Origin: DATKKX01 sp035542775 | GTDB lineage: Bacteria; Planctomycetota; Phycisphaerae; UBA1845; UTPLA1 | NCBI GenBank assembly: GCA_035542775.1 | Contig: DATKKX010000002.1 | Span: 1 to 14,552 of the forward strand | DNA: 14,552 nucleotides | Direction: 5' to 3' | In this document: positions 12,625-14,552 of the stretch, one piece after another | Numbering within the stretch: the stretch's first letter is position 1 | How the letters are laid out: the number at the start of each line of letters is the position of its first letter | Translations under genes and position numbers: made by a program | Notes under the pieces: generated by a model | Told to the model about the DNA's origin: nothing | Databases searched by the model: none | Seen by the model: only the letters and a program-made list of their open reading frames with translations

Positions 12625-14552
12625 TCAATCCTTGGTCGCCTCCCCGCCTTTGTCGTTCTTGTCCTGGGTTTCCTTCCCCAACAAGTGGCGCTCAAACCAT
12701 GCCAAGTCCCATTCCATCTTGGCCTGGCGGTTCTTGTACTTGGTGAGGCTGTGGCTCTCGCCGGGATAAACCACCAACTCCGTCGGCACGTGCAGGTAGT
12801 ACTTCAAGGCTCGATACAGGCCGCGGCTGTGGGCCGGCGGGCAGCGTGGATCGGCGCCGCCGACGTGAATCAGAGTCGGCGTGCGGACTTTGTCCAGGGC
12901 GAAGACCGGCGAGGCCTTGCGATAGGCGTCGGGCTTCTGCCAGGGAAAGCCCTGCATATAGTTGACCACGTGGCCGGGCGTGTCCTCCGAGCCCCACTGG
13001 ATGACCATGTCGAGGATGCCGGCGCCGGTGCTGGCTGCCTTGAAACGGTCGGTCTGCGTGATGAGGCCATTGGTTAAGAAGCCGCCGTTGCTCCAGCCCA
13101 TCACGCCGAGCTTCTGCGGATCGGCAATGCCGCGCTCGACGATTGCATCCACGCCTTTGAGGATGTCCTCGACCTCAATCTGGTTTTCATGGCCAACCAG
13201 ATCGGTCATGAACTTGCGGCCGTAACCGGTGGAGCCGCGATAGTTGGGGCTGAGCAGGGCGTAACCTTTGGCCGGCATCAGCGTCCGGCCGTAGATCCAG
13301 AATTGCAGGCAATACGGCGTCGCCGACGTCGGCCCGCCGTGCACCTCGATGATCGCCGGCAAGGGCTTGCCCGGCTGATAGTCCGGCGGGAGCTCGAGGA
13401 CGCCTTCGACCTCGTCGCCGTTGGCGCCTTTCCAGGTCACCAGCGAGATTTGGGGGAGCTTCCAGGTGTCCACTTGCGGGTTGACCGTTGTCAGGCGCTG
13501 CAGGGCGCCGGGCTCAGCAGCGAAGGCCGCGAGGTAAAGCTCAGGCGGGTGTTGCAGCGTGCTGGTCACCGCGGCGACGGCACCACCGGCCATGTCGAAA
13601 CTGAACGTATCGACGACGATATCACCCGGCGTGAGGATGCGGAACTCGCCTTGCTTGCCGTCGCGAATGTCCGCGATGGCGCAGACTCGCTTGCGGGCCC
13701 GGGACTCGCCGACGAAGCACAGGTCCCGCGTGTCGCCGCGCCAGCGCAGGCGGCTGCCATCGGCCACATCCACCGCATCAGGGCGTTCGAGCCTGCGAGG
13801 GACGGCTTTATCGCCCCCCCACTCGGCGACGTACAACTCCGACGGGTATCCGTCATACCCGATGGCGAAGGCCAACACCTGGCCGTCGCCGGACCACGCG
13901 GGCGCCTCCACCCAGCCATAGGGAGTGGGCTGATCCTTGCGCCAGTCGTCGCCGGTCAGGACCATGATTTCCTTTTTGGCCACGTCGTAGACATCCACGC
14001 GCGACCAGCCCTCGTTGGTCATGGGCTTGTCGTCCGCCGTGGTGATCATGGCGATGCGGGTTTCGTCGGGCGAGACGGTGAAGCTGTGGATGACGCGTTT
14101 CTGGTCGACGACCTTTTCCGCACGCCAGCTCTCCAGGTCCAGCTTCCAGATCTGCGTGTACTCGACGACGCCGTGACCGTATTCGAGGTGCTTGAACTTC
14201 TTCCGCAGGGCCTTGAATTCGCCCTCGACCTGCTCGTCCTTGACGGTGTAGTAGAGCGAGCGGCCGCTTTTGGCGAGCTCGAACTGCCCGATCCCGCCCT
14301 TGACACGGGTGACGGCGAATGGCCCGCCGGTGCCCGGCGCGACGCGCCAGACCTGCGGCTTGCCGTCCAGCGGGGGTGATTTCTCGCCGGCCAGCTTGCG
14401 GGTGCCGAGGTAGTACACGAAATGACCGCCTGGTCCCCATTTGGGTGAGGTATCCGCGCCGCGATCAAAGGTGAGGCGTTTGCGTTCCTTGGTGGCGGTA
14501 TCGACGACCCAGATGTCAGAGTTACGGCCGTTGAGCTCCTCGTCCCATCGCA
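12625..14552 (-). CDS. S9 family (prolyl oligopeptidase-like) serine peptidase, N-terminus outside the window
   Basis: At least 641 residues, open to the window end, so the start lies beyond 14552. The first half is a beta-propeller built of TolB/WD40-like strands (SDIWVVDTATKERKRLTFDRG; PKWGPGGHFVYYLGTRK; VSPDETRIAMIT; VYDVAKKEIMVLTGD). The second half is an alpha/beta hydrolase: IEVHGGPTSATPY (oxyanion region), LLSPNYRGSTGYGR, the nucleophile motif GVMGWSNGG (Ser codon 13090-13092), GGADPRCPP (Asp codon 12850-12852) and GESHSLTKY (His codon 12751-12753). This is the dipeptidyl/acylaminoacyl peptidase type, which cleaves short peptides, often in the periplasm or outside the cell. The tail is Lys/Asp/Glu-rich (TQDKNDKGGEATKD). 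All catalytic residues are present. Whether it has a signal peptide cannot be seen. Confidence 0.92.
   Translation of the reverse strand, partial: RWDEELNGRNSDIWVVDTATKERKRLTFDRGADTSPKWGPGGHFVYYLGTRKLAGEKSPPLDGKPQVWRVAPGTGGPFAVTRVKGGIGQFELAKSGRSLYYTVKDEQVEGEFKALRKKFKHLEYGHGVVEYTQIWKLDLESWRAEKVVDQKRVIHSFTVSPDETRIAMITTADDKPMTNEGWSRVDVYDVAKKEIMVLTGDDWRKDQPTPYGWVEAPAWSGDGQVLAFAIGYDGYPSELYVAEWGGDKAVPRRLERPDAVDVADGSRLRWRGDTRDLCFVGESRARKRVCAIADIRDGKQGEFRILTPGDIVVDTFSFDMAGGAVAAVTSTLQHPPELYLAAFAAEPGALQRLTTVNPQVDTWKLPQISLVTWKGANGDEVEGVLELPPDYQPGKPLPAIIEVHGGPTSATPYCLQFWIYGRTLMPAKGYALLSPNYRGSTGYGRKFMTDLVGHENQIEVEDILKGVDAIVERGIADPQKLGVMGWSNGGFLTNGLITQTDRFKAASTGAGILDMVIQWGSEDTPGHVVNYMQGFPWQKPDAYRKASPVFALDKVRTPTLIHVGGADPRCPPAHSRGLYRALKYYLHVPTELVVYPGESHSLTKYKNRQAKMEWDLAWFERHLLGKETQDKNDKGGEATKD

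Noticed and set aside
11635..13077. 480-codon plus-strand open frame over the pseudopilin and peptidase
   Set aside because: Covers two well-supported minus-strand genes and has no recognisable protein features.
13189..14379. 396-codon plus-strand open frame over the S9 peptidase
   Set aside because: Shadow of a gene with an intact catalytic triad on the other strand.

Overview
The window looks like a piece of a Planctomycetota genome, most likely a Phycisphaerae-type lineage, probably an environmental or metagenome-assembled contig. This is inferred from family content: long Cys-paired DCNGNGIPDEC-type repeats with dockerin modules, a PEP-CTERM protein, a pseudopilin with an H...DGH C-terminus, a DNRLRE-type secreted protein with a dockerin, very GC-rich DNA, and heptanucleotide repeat arrays. 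No rRNA, tRNA, CRISPR array or transposase was seen.

Layout. (1) 1-3805, minus strand: a promoter (TTGCAC-17-TACAAT) reads into a two-gene unit, a PEP-CTERM exported protein (2980-3699) and, 29 bp downstream, a large secreted trypsin-like protease (2950 to beyond base 1). The protease has about 25 calcium-binding-type repeats and a dockerin embedded among them. Its frame is broken at a six-base homopolymer (2295-2300), which separates the catalytic His from the Asp and Ser. (2) 3806-5021: about 1.2 kb with no convincing gene, C-rich on the plus strand, with two sets of 10-bp triple repeats that each run into a T tract. (3) 5022-5768, plus: an unrecognised protein whose gene sits between two heptanucleotide arrays in opposite orientation; the downstream array is inside the reading frame. 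(4) 5796-7790, minus: an ArnT/GT39-type membrane glycosyltransferase with a repeat-derived C-terminal tail. (5) 8166-9152, plus: an N-terminally anchored alpha/beta hydrolase. (6) 9233-10564, minus: an SsnA-type amidohydrolase with a perfect 20-bp palindrome and a leader stem-loop upstream. (7) 10787-14552, minus: an S9 prolyl-oligopeptidase-family peptidase (N-terminus outside the window), then a pseudopilin-like protein, then a DNRLRE/dockerin protein whose only well-placed start codon is ACG.

How they fit together. Most products are predicted to be exported or membrane-bound: protease, PEP-CTERM protein, pseudopilin, DNRLRE protein, glycosyltransferase and anchored hydrolase. The window therefore reads as cell-surface and extracellular functions plus one cytoplasmic amidohydrolase. 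I do not see a multi-gene defence or biosynthetic system. The most unusual signals are the heptamer arrays around the orphan gene, the repeat-driven changes to protein ends, the duplicated 77-residue block around the internal dockerin, and the non-canonical start of the DNRLRE gene.
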